64,000 nucleotides of DNA. Source: Parus major. Taxonomy: Eukaryota; Chordata; Aves; Passeriformes; Paridae. Numbering within the stretch: position 1 is the first letter of the stretch; each line of letters opens with the position of its first letter. The translations under genes and the position numbers were made by a program. Below the pieces are notes generated by a model, which was not told the origin of the DNA, made no database searches, and was given only the letters and a program-made list of their open reading frames with translations. The stretch lies in assembly GCF_001522545.3 (NCBI RefSeq), contig NC_031769.1:21971419-22035418 (forward strand). The letters are read 5' to 3'. Positions 13,114-27,500 of the stretch are shown here, piece by piece.

Positions 13114-16100
13114 ATACTCATGTTATCTGTGTCTACACTGGAGTTTCAGTTATTATATATGAATTTCCCAGAATGTGTCTTAAATTCTTAGTATCTTTTT
13201 GTGCAAATACAATCTTCTATTTTTATATAAAGGTCTAACTTTTACAACAAGTGACTCTGGGATATGTCTGAAGTTTTGAGAAACCAAATTATTATTCTTA
13301 TACTTAAAAATCTCTACACCTTGACGTTCGCATTTCCTGTTGAATTCTAAATAATGTTCACAATTACTTATTACTACTGCTATGTCAGTAGTAATTACTC
13401 TTCTCTAACAAAACAACTAAACTCAACTCATACTTTCAGGCTGCTGCTGCTTAATTAGCAAAACTTCTATTTCAGTGAATCGGATTGTGGATTTGGTCCT
13501 AATTTTCTTGTATTAAATTATATTTTTCTTGTCTCTATTTGCCGTGTTTAAAATCTCTGATTTTCTTAGCAGAACCTTCTCTTAATTTTTATTACTTTGT
13601 AGGAATTTGTCCTATCATGCATTAGAAATCTACATAATTAACCTTGAATTTATCCTTAAATATCACTGGTCCTGTAAATCTTATTATCTCTGCTTGTAAT
13701 GAAATGAACAGCTTCACAGAAAAAGAAGATTCTAGAATCAAACTCTTCCCCCAGTTATGCCAACCTAAGCCTAAAGAATTTGTGTTACTTGTTCTTAATT
13801 GAATTTCAAATTCAAAATATTTACAACAATTTTATTTTTATTCTAGTATCCAAATTCCCCAAACTTACACATCAAGCCTGTGTATATTCTGGGTTTGTTA
13901 CAAAATGAGAGACAGTTGAACGTCCTTTAATTTTAAGCCTGTTCAAATCTGGAGATGAGAAATAAAATACTTGCATGATGTTTTTTCAGAATTTAGAGCA
14001 TTTTTATATGTCTTTAGACATGTTTTGTGTTGAATGAGAGGCCAATGGATTCTTCTTGAAAATGGAGGTTTTTTTTAAAAAAAACAACTGCATTATGTGT
14101 GTCAGCAGATATTTGATACTTTTTCTAGTTTACAAATACACAATTTCAAGTAGTTGGAGAGCTCAAATTTATCCTTTTAAAGCCTTGGTGATGGAGTCAA
14201 TTGGAAGGAAAATAATTCATTTTATTTCACCATTTCTGGAAAAATAAATTGTAATAACAGCTACAGTTGGTCAGGCTAAGGCCTTTGAGCTTTGTCTCCA
14301 GTAGCTGACAAGTGGCATATGCTTCTCAAAAGAAAGCAGGTGTCCAGTTCTAACAGAACTTCTCAGCCACTTGGAAATCAGTAATTTTGGATTTATTTGA
14401 GACAGGTGCTGCCTATGGATTACTGTATTTAATACCTATGTTCTCCAAAAAACTATCAAACATTTTAGAAATTTCAAACTTACCTATTTTTTAACAGAAA
14501 AATAAAGAAGAAAAAAAGGTTCAAAAAATCTATTGAATAAATAAAAAAAAGTTTGCATTCTTTCTTTTTCCAAAGCCAAATAAGTTTGTTTCAGGGTATT
14601 TATTTTATTGTTCCTCTTCCAATATGCAGCTATTTCAATGATACTGGTGGTGATACACAAGTACAATAATTTTTTATCAAACATTCTAGACATTAAGTGA
14701 AAAACTGTTGTTGCTGGAGACAGGCAGGAGCCTAAACTACTACAAATGAGATTTTCACATAAAAATGAAGAACAAGTAACAATTACAACTCGTAACTTAA
14801 CTTCATAATTGCATTCCAAAAAGTGTATGTGTCTTAAAAAGCTTGCAGAATTGAATGTCCTGGACTGTTTCCTATTTCATTATTGCAGCATTGCTGAAGC
14901 ATTGTGCTTCATTCTTTTAAATAAAATTAACTGTAAAAATCTTAGAACACATCAAATCTTGGAGAATTTTAATGGGATAAATACCGCTTTACTTTCTACC
15001 CCAGTCCTGCACATGAAACCTAATGAAAATTACTAGAATGGGCTGGTATAACTGAGGGTAGAATGTCAAACCTCTGAACAGATTTAGGCAGAAAGTATTA
15101 CTGTTGACCATCTGACTACATTTGAAAATTAAATATGCTGCTATTATTTTACAGTAATTTTACATTTCTGTAGAATATGCAATTAACATTTATGTTCCCT
15201 AGAGTTATTTATTTTGATGCAATAGTGATAATGCAGAACTGTGATACTGTACTAACTGGAAATTTCTGTCAAAGTCCACAGATAGTGTACAGTCATGCAT
15301 CCACTGACAGTATATACATAAATGCATTGGCCCTCTTTCCTATGCAAAAAGTTTCTTCGTTGTTAAATTTCTTCAACAATGATTAAACTGTTAAATTTTA
15401 AACTGCCAAAGATGTCTGGAGAGAATAATGATGAGTCATTCCTATTTTCAAACTGTGTGTAGAAAATTAAAAATGTGTTTTAATTTTATATGTTACTTGA
15501 AAGGTTGAAATATTGAAGTATTAATAAATAGACAATATTTTTAGATCAACTATATGAAGACATTTTATGAAATATTTGTGCTACAAAAATGACATATGGT
15601 TTCCTGTTAGGCCATGTATTTACTTCTAACTGGACTAGCATGTTGACTTGTGATTTAATATTATATAGTGTTCTTTAAGGACCAATCCGCTCTAACAAGA
15701 CACTGTTAAGCCTGAAGGTAAACAATGCTCATAGATTTAGCAAACTTTATATCCAGAATATATTTAGTCCCAGAAGGGATCTTCTATTCATGTGACCAAA
15801 CACATTGATTTCTATAGAACTCACCATAGGACTTCTCCTTGGAAAAATACCTGAGGTTAATTGTTTAATTTAGATTGCATAAATATAAACAACTACATTC
15901 TTTTAGACATCTTAGTTACTTAGGAGAATAAATATGTATTTTGAGAATAGCCTGCTATAAAATTATTTTTGTGTAGGTTTATATAAATTGCTTAACTGCC
16001 TAATGAAAATAAGTAACGAAATAATCCTAATTTCTTTTAATTATTGTATAGCTAAAAAAATAGTGCTTAATATGTGATACAGAGTTGTACACGCATTATA

Positions 16101-17070
16101 AAATGGAGACCTCTATGTATTTAGCAACAGATTATTTGTTTTCCATGGATATTAAGATATTCTTAACATTGTCTAAAAGAGAGTTCTATTACACGTTCCA
16201 TGTGTCTTAAATTTTATCTTACAATTCTATTAACTGTGGCAACTGTTAATTAAATGCACATGTTCTCAAATTATTTAATGTTTTTGACTTATTTAGCGGT
16301 TAATTATTTTGTAATCGTTTTGCAAGTTCTTTAGCTTGTAATAGTTACTGTGAACTGGTGCCACTTTTAATTTTTTGTTCCAACATTGTGAATTATGTGA
16401 TGTGCCAACATAAGAAAGTACATTCATATTTTTATTTGGCATTAACTGCCTATAAAATAGTGTTTCTATGTTTGTGTCTGTATGGCATTAGCTGCTCAAC
16501 TAGCGTTAAAGGAAATAGCTAATTAATATAAGGCAATGAGTTCCCATGTGGCAATAAATTTCACAGGTATGAATATAGTTAGGAAACAGGTTTCCTCTGA
16601 AAGTTAGATATATCAGGTGCATAAAAATTAGATTGATTTTTTTCAATGTAATATTTTCACATATGCAGTGGTAATGAACGCATATGTATAGATCCTTGCA
16701 GAGAGTGCTTCTCCTAGTATACAAGATCTTGAATTCTTGGCTGTTCATCCTGTAGTATTTTCTATCAATATAATGAATAATGTTGAAGTACTGATATTGT
16801 ATCACCATATGATACTGCTTGAATTCATTAGATTACAGCCTTTAAAATAAGTGACACATTTAACTGACTTGAACGATGATCTCTGTCATTATATATTGTT
16901 TCTCATGCCTTGTTGGATAGTCTTACGGTGAGCATAATATGTCTCCCATATGTAATATTCTCTTTGTAGCTGTGTTTGTCAGACTGTTTGTGCTGTCTCT
17001 CGGAACAGGGCTATTATAAATTGTTAGTAATGCTCTTATCTATTTTTCCACTGTGTTTTACACAAAAATC

Positions 17071-17076
17071 AATAAA
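17071..17076 (+). terminator. STEAP2: Distal polyadenylation signal candidate for STEAP2
   Basis: AATAAA in the context caataaaaacttag, followed within 20-40 bases by a T/G-rich stretch (17084-17112), the expected downstream element. It would close a 3'UTR of about 5.6 kb. Confidence 0.5.
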
Positions 17077-17095
17077 AACTTAGTGTAAGGTATTT

Positions 17096-20090
17096 TGCTT
17101 TTTTGTCTGTGCTTATGCAGAATAAATTTTACCTTGTGTTTATTTCTAATACATGGATGCTCTGATCAACATTTTCTCTGAGAGATAAAACTTGAATGTG
17201 AATTCATGAAAATATTCTAAGGGCAGTTTATTTCTTTTTCAATGTCTGGTTAACAGCTTTTTCACACAGTCACACTGGATAGCTGTATCCCTTATCCTAC
17301 TGTAAGATATTCTCCATGCTTTCAGAACACGAGGGAACACTACAGTACTATCAGCATATATTCAATCCACTTTTTATTCAACAAAAAGTTTGGCCATGAT
17401 GAGATGGCTAGGCACCAGTATGTTTTCCAAGTGTCCTGTTGTGTGTATGAAATAGAATTACTCTTCAAATGAAACAGGTGAAGCACTTTGCAGTCCTTCG
17501 TTTGGAAATACATAACTCTTTTGCTAAGAGGCTTATGCCAGCATAAGAGGAATAGAGTACATGAGAGGTATAATGCTGCTTAACTGTCAATGAGCAGCAC
17601 AAACTGAGTTTCTAAGTTCAGAGAAGTAAAGATGCATGGGTCAGTGGAGCTGGCAGCATTGGCATTGCTTTCACATTAGGTTACATAGCCTTCCCAGACT
17701 CCCAAATGGAATATAGGTATTTTTAAAGTTCAGAAATTTAATATTGGTTTGTGCCATGCCTAACATAACAGTAACATTTTGGACCTTGAAGTCTTTCTTT
17801 TCTTGGCTTTTACTTTTTAATCTCCCCATTTCTCTCTGTCTCAGTACTTGTTCTACTGAGTGTTGATATTATGCCAGCAGCTGGGGCCCCAAACTTAAAT
17901 GTTTCTCCAGCCTTACTTTGTACAAGAGTACAAGTTCTGTGTCCTGTGATTTACCATGTTTCCTTACAATAATAAAGATCAGTGTGAAAATTCCCCTCAA
18001 TTCCATACCACCCCATAACCTCAACACTGTATTTTAATAGTACAGGCAGGTAAATCCAGATGTTGGAAGCTCTGTTGACTTGACAGGTTTAAGGTTGGGT
18101 CTACCGCCAGCCACTTCAAAGGTCTTTTTATTCTGTGAATATAAAGCACAGAAAGTCTGTCAGGATAGACACAAAGGAGAATGAAAAGGAAGTCAAGGGG
18201 TCAACAGACTTAAAAATACTCTGATTTCTGTACTTTAATGACCTCAGTGTCATATTTGATAAAGAGTGCAGGTGGCTTTGGACAGAGTCTACAGTTTCAA
18301 TACAGCCAAGGAAAGGACATCACTTGACTGGAGCTGAAGACCCCCACTGCAGCACATGAAAGGTATACACTGAAATAATAATCCTTTTGAAGCTCAAAAC
18401 CTAATTTGTAAAACAGTGATTAATGAGTGCTAGAGGAAATAATTCACTCAGCAAAGTCAACAGACCTGATTATGTAACCTTGATCTTCTAACACGCAGCT
18501 GTGTCCTACACACAGAGTCCTGTGGTTGTATGAAATTTGAGTTTTATCTCAAGAACAGAGTTTGCTGAACTGTGTCTTCACACCAAAACCTTGTCCTCAG
18601 TCAAAACAGAAATCCTCTTTACATCAAGTATACTTCTTAAACATATTTCTTAGCATTTGTAAGATTTAAAATTGAATACTCTCATAAGTAAGGCCTTGGT
18701 GTCTTGAATATTTTCATTACCAACAGAAGAGGTGGATATGATAAAAATACACTATAAGCCTGTTTGGGGTTTATTAACTTTTGAGTAAATATTTTCACAG
18801 TTGATTGCATGGTTTTGAGGATGGGCATTTGCCAAGGGCAGCAGAATCCCTTGTAGTCAAACTTGCATAATGTAGTTTTCATCTTAAATTCTAAAAGCTT
18901 CATTTTGAAGAAGTGGAACAGTGAGTAAATGGAGCTTAGCAATATGATCTCTGGAACAGTGAGACAACAACTGACATGTGATTTAAGCTTATAATTTACA
19001 GATTAAGTTGCCCAATTTAGGTATATTCTCTATACATTTGTCATTCAAAACAGAGCAGCCAAACTTGAAATCACTTAGGCTGCAATAGAAATAAATGTAA
19101 GCACTTTTTTTTTTTTTTTTTAATATAAGCTTTAAAACTTTGAATACATACAACTTCAGTTCCTATCTGGGCACCAAGGAATATATATATATATAATCCA
19201 GCTTTTACAGCTAACTGACTGCAGACATACAAGCACTGTCAGCACAATCTCAAATGCTTAACAGAAAATCTTGTTCCACCCAGTGTAAGCCCAGATACAA
19301 AACAGAATGTTCACAGAAACAAATATTTAAGTAGAACATGAGAGGGCCAGTAAAGTGGTTAGAGTAATGGAGAGATGTGTGTACATGGACGGATGAAGAG
19401 TGTCAAACACCAGCTGCAAGGCTGGCAACTGCATTGTCACATCATGTGAGGGCACTGCGTAATGTGCTACAGGTCCTGCCTTTGGATGTTCTACGGATCT
19501 TGTGTTCTACGATAGCAACTCAGGAGGTTATGGATGTCAAAAGACATTTTCTAAATTCAGAGCCCTATACTATGCCAGGCTGTATTTTTGCCATCATTTT
19601 GGAGTTGCATACAGGATGAATTTCTACTAAATGCAGAGTGTGCATAGGTATTTTTGGGCATACACAAATACTTGATATAGGGTATTTTCCCTTTGATGGA
19701 AAGAGAATTCTGTAGCATATGCGAGTACTAAATGTGAGATGCACCTTATTTCTGCAGAAGGCAGGTATAAAATGGGAATGTTGTTGCATGCAAGCTGGGA
19801 AAATGAAAATAAGGACTGTGTTGGTTATAGTTGGAGCCATAAAGGTATTTCTTGATTGTTATCAATCACCTTTTTTCATATAAAAGCCATCTGAAAATGT
19901 AAACAGCTTATCCTAGCATTTAAATTTTTTTTTCACATACTCAAATATTTGTTTGGAATCACTGTAGCTAACTATTTGTCAATGAAAACTGAGGTTGGCA
20001 TCGAGTGCCTGCCCTCAGAGACGTGGGATATGTGCATATCCAAGGTGACGTGTGTGCAACTTTCCCGAGGCGTATCCAGATCCCTAGGAT
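17096..20090. other. STEAP2-CFAP69 intergenic region
   Basis: AT-rich DNA without a supportable gene. It includes a T run at 19105-19121 and a short (AT)n at 19181-19195. Open frames at 18682-18942, 19377-19619 and 19565-19840 show no family match. Confidence 0.7.
19105..19195. repeat. T run and (AT)n, intergenic
   Basis: A run of 17 T at 19105-19121 and (AT)n at 19181-19195 between STEAP2 and CFAP69. Confidence 0.85.
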
Positions 20091-20099
20091 GGCAGCTAA

Positions 20100-21363
20100 A
20101 GTGAGCAGTGCAGCAGAGTACCTGTGAGCACACCAAGCGCTGCCTTGTCCTTGAATCTCAGCTGTCAGCTAAGTCTCAAACAACTCCTCACTGTTTGCAA
20201 GGAGAAGATACCTACATCCCCTCACCCTTCTGTCCCTGCCTTTATTACTCTTTTGCAGAGAAAGGGTTCCCTTTGCCTTTTTCCCCGCTGCCAGGCAGCG
20301 CTTTCCCGTCTGGGTTTGTTATGCTGGCGTCTCAAGGAGGGTTTTTTTTCATGATTCCTTGTTACGGATCGACCGTTCTCTTCCAGCTGCCCAGCACGTG
20401 GGAGCCGCCGAGCCTCTGCCCCGGACGGGGTAGGAAAATGGTTTTCTCGCCGAGGTCGCGTTCACAGACAGCAGCCCACGAAGCGACTTTTCTGGCAGGG
20501 GGAGGGGGTCGCGGCAGGGNNNNNNNNNNNNNNNNNNNNNNNNNNNNNNNNNNNNNNNNNNNNNNNNNNNNNNNNNNNNNNNNNNNNNNNNNNNNNNNNN
20601 NNNNNNNNNNNNNNNNNNNNNNNNNNNNNNNNNNNNNNNNNNNNNNNNNNNNNNNNNNNNNNNNNNNNNNNNNNNNNNNNNNNNNNNNNNNNNNNNNNNN
20701 NNNNNNNNNNNNNNNNNNNNNNNNNNNNNNNNNNNNNNNNNNNNNNNNNNNNNNNNNNNNNNNNNNNNNNNNNNNNNNNNNNNNNNNNNNNNNNNNNNNN
20801 NNNNNNNNNNNNNNNNNNNNNNNNNNNNNNNNNNNNNNNNNNNNNNNNNNNNNNNNNNNNNNNNNNNNNNNNNNNNNNNNNNNNNNNNNNNNNNNNNNNN
20901 NNNNNNNNNNNNNNNNNNNNNNNNNNNNNNNNNNNNNNNNNNNNNNNNNNNNNNNNNNNNNNNNNNNNNNNNNNNNNNNNNNNNNNNNNNNNNNNNNNNN
21001 NNNNNNNNNNNNNNNNNNNNNNNNNNNNNNNNNNNNNNNNNNNNNNNNNNNNNNNNNNNNNNNNNNNNNNNNNNNNNNNNNNNNNNNNNNNNNNNNNNNN
21101 NNNNNNNNNNNNNNNNNNNNNNNNNNNNNNNNNNNNNNNNNNNNNNNNNNNNNNNNNNNNNNNNNNNNNNNNNNNNNNNNNNNNNNNNNNNNNNNNNNNN
21201 NNNNNNNNNNNNNNNNNNNNNNNNNNNNNNNNNNNNNNNNNNNNNNNNNNNNNNNNNNNNNNNNNNNNNNNNNNNNNNNNNNNNNNNNNNNNNNNNNNNN
21301 NNNNNNNNNNNNNNNNNNNNNNNNNNNNNNNNNNNNNNNTGCCCTGCCCTGCCCTGCCCTGCC
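20100..21363 (+). promoter_or_regulatory. CFAP69: Probable CFAP69 promoter and first exon region, mostly gap
   Basis: GC content and CpG frequency rise sharply from about 20380 (gccgccgagcctctgcc, then cgccgaggtcgcg), up to the 820-base N run. After the gap comes a pentanucleotide tract (TGCCC, four to five copies, 21340-21363). The visible CFAP69 exons lack only about 40 N-terminal codons compared with human, so the start codon and transcription start very likely lie in or beside the gap. An E-box CACGTG is visible at about 20395. Confidence 0.6.
20520..21339. other. Assembly gap (820 N)
   Basis: A run of 820 N in a GC-rich region between the STEAP2-CFAP69 spacer and the first visible CFAP69 exon. 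The non-round size suggests an estimated gap. Confidence 0.99.
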
Positions 21364-21519
21364 ATCTTCCTCAGGCTGAAAAAAAACCCCAGTGTGTGCT
21401 TCACACATGGTCTGGTTTTACCCATCCCTGAGTAAATTCATGTTGGTTTAATGTGGCTATTTCACATTTTAAATACCTTAAAAGCAAAATTTAAAGGGTT
21501 AAAAGTGTTGCTTTTTCAG

Positions 21520-21582
21520 GACACACAGCTGAGATCAGAGGATTTGAATCACGTCATCACACTACTCAAAGGTTCGGGCTCA
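21520..21582 (+). CDS. CFAP69: CFAP69 visible exon 1
   Basis: Acceptor ctttttcag, donor gtaagt at 21583. The 21 codons include SEDLNHVITLLKGSGS, aligning with the early mammalian segment MDLNRVIKLLEETD. It starts in phase 0, so the missing first exon must end in phase 0. The 1,450-base intron that follows contains an AT-rich palindromic microsatellite (21711-21798). Confidence 0.88.
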
Positions 21583-24500
21583 GTAAGTAACACTGTACCT
21601 CTCTATCTCAGTTACACAGGTACTAATGGGGTTTTGACAAATGATTCACACAGTTACTTTAGCACCCACTCTGAATAGGCTCAGGTGGTTTATTATATCA
21701 TATATTTGTTACACATATATATATGTAATAATAAATTACATATATATATAATAAAAATTACATATATGTAATAAATTATATATATGTAATTCATATATCT
21801 ATTACAGGTGTCTGGAACTGCAGAGAACAAAGATGAGTATTTCTTCTGGTATTTGAATGCTTCTAAAGGTTACCATTGTTGTGAAAAAAAGTTGTGTCAA
21901 CTTTTGGGTTGGATTTATATTAAAAATATACATAGAGAGAGAAAAAGATCACACAGGAACTTAGAGACAAAATTATGAGCATTCAAAAACTAGATGTGCA
22001 GAATTTCTGGCATATTTGAGAATTTTATAGTACTGAAACCTACAGCTGGGGAATAGATATATACAACCTTACTGAAAGTATGTCATGAATTTTTGTAATT
22101 GCCCAAGTTAACTGCTACCAGTTCTCTGGAGACGTGATTTGAAATGAAGGAGAAATATAAAAAAGGTCAAGGTTGAAGAATAAACACAGTTAACCTACAC
22201 ACACAGGAGAAGCATCTTCTCATGGGCTTTCACAGATGATTTTTAGTTTCCACAAGATGATTTGGCAGATTAATTTCACTAAATCATTAAATAATTTTGA
22301 TCCAAAATATGGATAATTTATACTCTTTAAAAAGGACCTGATTAAACCTCACACATTTTAAAATAATGGCCCACAGAGAAGTAGTATCTTCCCCTCTTCC
22401 CCTTTCTTAATGCAGAGCTGATAGAATAAACTTACTGACTGAAGAAAAAAGTGCCAGATGATATTATTTACTGCTTCTGTGGAGAGCATAAGATGCATGA
22501 TAAAATGCCTATAGGATTCTGGGCTTCGAGACTCTTGAAACAACTTCCTGGCCTGCCTCAAGTTGCAGGTGCTCAGGAGAGCTGAAATGAGCACTGCACG
22601 CTGCTGGCACAGCCTGACATATCCTCACTTCAGTCGTTTTCAGCTTTGGATTTGAAGGCTGTTTCCTAATGCTGCAGAGCACTCTAAGGCACTTACATCT
22701 TCATGTTTACACATTTATGTTGTGTGTGACATAGATTTGGTTTTCTTAGTTGCTTTACAAACAATCACAAAGAATTTAAGAGAAGAGTCCACACGTTTCA
22801 ACAGGAGTTTTTGAAAGCCTCTTCAGTTGCAAGAGAACAGGCTTCATACTTGGAAAGGAGGTTTCATCATGGAGTTAATCCTGCTTCAAAGCACTTTGAG
22901 AATTTCATTATGTCTTGTAAACTTTTAAATCTGGTTTCCACTTTCATTAAACTTAAAAGGAGATAAACATAATCATTTAAGGTTCTAGGGCAAACTGCAA
23001 TTTAAAACCTGCTTTTCATTCTTTTACTTAAGAAAGATTTGGAAAAAGAGCAGCTGAAAACTCTCAAGAAGGTAGTCAAGAATTTTGAAAATGGACTTGT
23101 ATCCTTTTTTGCCACTCTAGAATTCTGAAGTCATGGTGTTTTATGTATGGTAATAGTCTGACTTTTCAGCAGAGTATTTGATGCTGTATGGTGCTTCCAC
23201 ATGGAGAACAGGAATGGTCATACAAATTCTCATCACTGGCCTCCTTGTGTGCACACAGCCAAGGTTGGTAGGTTGGCAAGATTCTTGGATATTAGATTCA
23301 TTTGTCCCAAAATTCTATACAGGTTTCTCACCCTGTACAGTGGCTGAAAGCATCCAAAATGTATCTGGTGTACTTTAAAGTCAGAATAGAAAAGCATAAT
23401 AGTTGCCACTGCTTAAGAAACAGCAGATAAAATAGCAAGATAAAATGAATTTCAGTAAGGTAAGAAGACATTTTAAAGAAAAATGAAGTCAGACTAATTT
23501 ATGTGAAACTTTTTTTCATATTTACAGTACAAAATGAAAGATTCCAATAATAAGTAGTACAAAGGAAGGCGTTGGCATGTGGAAAAATGTGATTAATTTC
23601 ATACAGTTCAGATAATTGCACAGTGATTTAAGGCATCACATTATAACTGAGTTGTGTAATTAAAGGCAGTTTCTGTGAGTTAGTGGATTGGTAGTAACTT
23701 CTCAGTCTTAATTCTCTGTTCAGTTTTGATTTTGTGCCTCTACCCTAAATTAATCTCAAAACATATTTGGGTCCAGATTTTCGATTTTCAGTTAGTCTTG
23801 GGAAACAATTTAAGTATCACAAGGCTCTCTCAGAAATTAGAGAGGTAAATCTGACACTGTGATGTAAAAACTTTTCATCCTCCATTTTTAGAAATTTAGT
23901 GCTGAGCTTCCAGTGAGTTCAGCTGAGAAGACACCTAAATCAGGTTTGCAAAAGTTGTACTTATGTAAAGTAAGGCTGCTTCGAAAAGCCTAAGTATTGA
24001 CTTGCATGCATCTTTTAAATACCTAACTTAGTAAACATTGGTCTTATTTTTTTCTTGCTTGTTTCTTTGAAGTGTGATGAGCACAGTTTTCAGCTCTGTT
24101 GATCTGATGATCTGATTTCCTTAATTTCACATTAAAAGCCCATTAAGAATGTAGCACAAATTACCGAAATTCTTAACCTGTGTGCAGAAAAAGTGAATGA
24201 ACAAGAAGCTTTCATTGAGCCTTTATGTGAACTTATTAAATTGTTTGGGTAAGTACCTCGGCTCTTCTTTTAAATACTGCTTATAAACAAGTTTATAAAT
24301 TTTCTAAGGCAACTGACAGATCCATACAGCATTTATCTACAAAGCACCTGTATCTGCAAGATATCCATTGTATCATCCTTCCTTCTCATCAACTGTCTTG
24401 TACTTGTGTCCAGTTTCTGGTGACATGAATGAGGATCCGATTTTACCAGTTCCATATTTGTCTATTTACATGTTACATAATTCAAAACCATGTTGTACTT

Positions 24501-27500
24501 GGCCCCAGCTTGCTTGGAAGCAAGGTTCCCCAAGGTCTCTTATTGCCTAAGCCAATCTGGGATTGCTGGCCTCAAAAGATTCAGCAGCTAAGTGGTACTG
24601 AGGTGTGTTTTGATGTTTCAGACAAGCTCTTTAGTGAGTTTAAAAACTTAGGGTGATACAAAGACACTCTAATACTTGAAGGTAGGCATTACATAATGAT
24701 GAGCTCTATTACAGAAGAGAATGAACCTCAGCAGGATTTAGGTTTTATATTTACTTTTAAAATGTATTGCATGAACTTTTGGGCATCTTTGTTGTCATAC
24801 TGCATTTTAAGTAATCTGTAGAATAGATTTAGGTGTTGTCCACACTTGTCAGTAGTTTTCTTCTCCTCAATAATTCAGTAAAGTTATTTATGGTATGCTT
24901 GTAGCTACAGTTACTCCTGTATTTAATTTCATTTGAGGAGAATATGGAAGAAAAAAAAAAAACAAAAAAAACCCCCACCAGATAGAAAACTAGTGGCATA
25001 GTAAAACAGATATTCAGATACATTTTTACATAGCTGTCTCTCTGCTGTTAGGTTTAATAAACACTGAACTTCTCAGCTGAATCTTTTATTTCCCTGAGCA
25101 CCCTCAGTTGTACTGCTTTTCTTTGCTGCCACACAGTGGGGAATGAGGAGGTACATCATGGAGTTTAATTTTCTTTGGTATTTGCTAGAAGCATGACAAA
25201 ACTGAAAATGAATGTATAAAGTCAATAAAATGTGGCTGTGCAACTTTTCCTCTTTTAGAGCAGTTCAGCACTAATTGTGGTTTCTGCAATGAATATATTT
25301 TGGAAAAATGCACCCTTGGGTTTTGCTTTAGTTTCTTTACTATGGAAATACCACCACAGTTCACTCGCTACTTCATATGACAGAGAAGCCTTTAACCAGA
25401 GGCAGGGGCTGTTTTCTTTAGAATTCAGTTTCAGATACATGAATTTCTCCAGTAAAATATTCCACTCTTTTGTAACTGCTTCTGTTTACCTGTCTTCTTC
25501 CCACTTTTTTTTTTTCAGTATGTTTTGTTTCTCCCACCCCTGCCTCCTGCAACATTTCTTCCATTGTTTGCTCTCTCCTTTATTTTTCTCTGGCAATGTT
25601 TACAGAGGTAAACATACCAGAAAGCTGCTTCTACAGTATGTACTGCAGACACCTTAGCATAATATTGTAATGTTTACTGTTAGACAGTTTTTAGCACTTA
25701 CATGCTAAATGTATGTTTATGTCATATCTTGAGTATTTTGAATATGTTATTGAGTATTTATTAATATCCTGTACTTAAAAAATAAATTTATTGTACTATT
25801 TGGAGTCAGTTTATTTGGTTTACTTTTATCCATTTCAAGAGGTCTTGCCCACAGATATGATGCCTTTTTTCCACCTCTGCACATGTCTGTACGTAGCCTA
25901 GCTCTGTAATAGCCAGATAGTGTCTAGGTTGTTAGATTTAGTCTTACACATTTAAATTACATTTCTTTGTTCATCATGTCTAGTTGCATCATATTTGAAT
26001 TATGAAAATATTATCTATGAACATTTATCACTAATTGCCAACATGTAATTGCAGATTGTGAAGCTCTCAATGTAGAATCAGCATTGCAAAGAATGCGTTC
26101 ATCCAGGAAAAGGTGTCCTAATCTGAAAAAATTATCAAGGAAGAAGAGAAGAGCTACTGAAATTTCCTGGTGACTTGATTAAAACATAGTTGTAATATTT
26201 TTAAATTTCATTTTGTAGGTTGCCATTTCAAAAAAGGAAATCGTCTGATGAAGTAAATTATTCCGCTGAAGTTGCACAATCCATTGCACAACTGGGTGAG
26301 TGTAATCTGATAAGCCACAATAAAATTATTATTATGCCACAATAAAATCAACTGTATTATTAGCATGATTTTAATTTATTGTTATTCCTTAGTACACGTA
26401 GGTAATTTCTTTAAATTATTCATTCAATCCTCTGTGGTTTTTAGTATTAAAAATAATTTTTACTTTGCTCTGCAGCTAACCTGCAGATTAGCTAGCAGAA
26501 TTACCTATTTGCAAATGTCAAAAGCTACATGAGAAAACATTATCAGTACAGAGTAAGAAGTAAATGTGTATATAGCCTGTTTCATTTAATTTTGATATGA
26601 GAAATGGAGGTATCACTGTAAACACTGAATGCTGGGATGCAAGGAACACGTATATTTCCTGCTTCTATGCTCCCTTTATTTCATATCATATCTGCTTAGA
26701 AGAAGAGTTTCTAATGACATGATAGTGATGACAACAGCTTAGTGTAGTAGCTTAGTAGCTTTCCTCAGAACTCCACAACTTCAGGAGTAACATCGTAACA
26801 TTATAACATAGCAGTGTCTTATAAGTGTCTGTAGCCATAAAGCAGAGAAGGTAACTTTTTGATTAAAGTTATGCCACTCCTCTATTGTCCTCTCCAGTAT
26901 GGGAGTCTGTCTCTTGAATATTTTATAATGAAACTGCATAAAATGACAGATTTGTAGGGGATATGACCGAAGGTACTGCTAAGTGCTGCAAAAAGAAGAA
27001 TAATGTGTTAAGAATACTTTCTAAAAAAATATCATCTGTTAATTACATTTATTTTTTTCTGACAGGTTACTTGATGAGAGTGCCAAGCTCTCAAGTTAAA
27101 ATACAAATCTGTAAGAGTATTGTTAACTTTTATGATACAGAGCTACCAGGAAAACTACTTCCAGGTAAAGCACCGTATTTTTTTTATTTTTTTGTGATCC
27201 CAGCTACTTTGAAATGCCTCTTTTAATGAGCTATTGATTAATTTTTCTTTATAACTATGGTTAGTGTATCTCATACATTAAATATATAACATTGACAAAT
27301 GTGCAATTAACATGTTTTTATAGAGGTGCATATTCTAAATCTGAAATAAGTTCATCAGTGTACAAGGAATTATTTATTACACTTAAGGAATTAGCATTAA
27401 ATAGTATCCAGAAAATGTTAAGTGATACAAGATCTCTCAAATGTGGGTAATGGAGGGGGAAAAAAAGCAGTTAGGATGAGAATTATAAGAAGGGAAATGT

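Larger units (their letters stand above)
11492..17095 (+). other. STEAP2: Probable long STEAP2 3'UTR
   Basis: After the stop at 11491 there is no gene until CFAP69. A near polyadenylation signal lies at 11710-11715 and a strong distal one at 17071-17076, followed by a T/G-rich element. The AT-rich stretch between is long, like the multi-kilobase 3'UTR of mammalian STEAP2. It contains a minus-strand CR1 fragment (about 11943-12735) and a palindrome (13082-13113). Which poly(A) site is used cannot be told from sequence alone. Confidence 0.5.

Noticed and set aside
20108..21425. Large open frames across the 820-N gap on both strands
   Set aside because: Their length comes from N translated as X. 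No coding evidence within the known flanks supports them.
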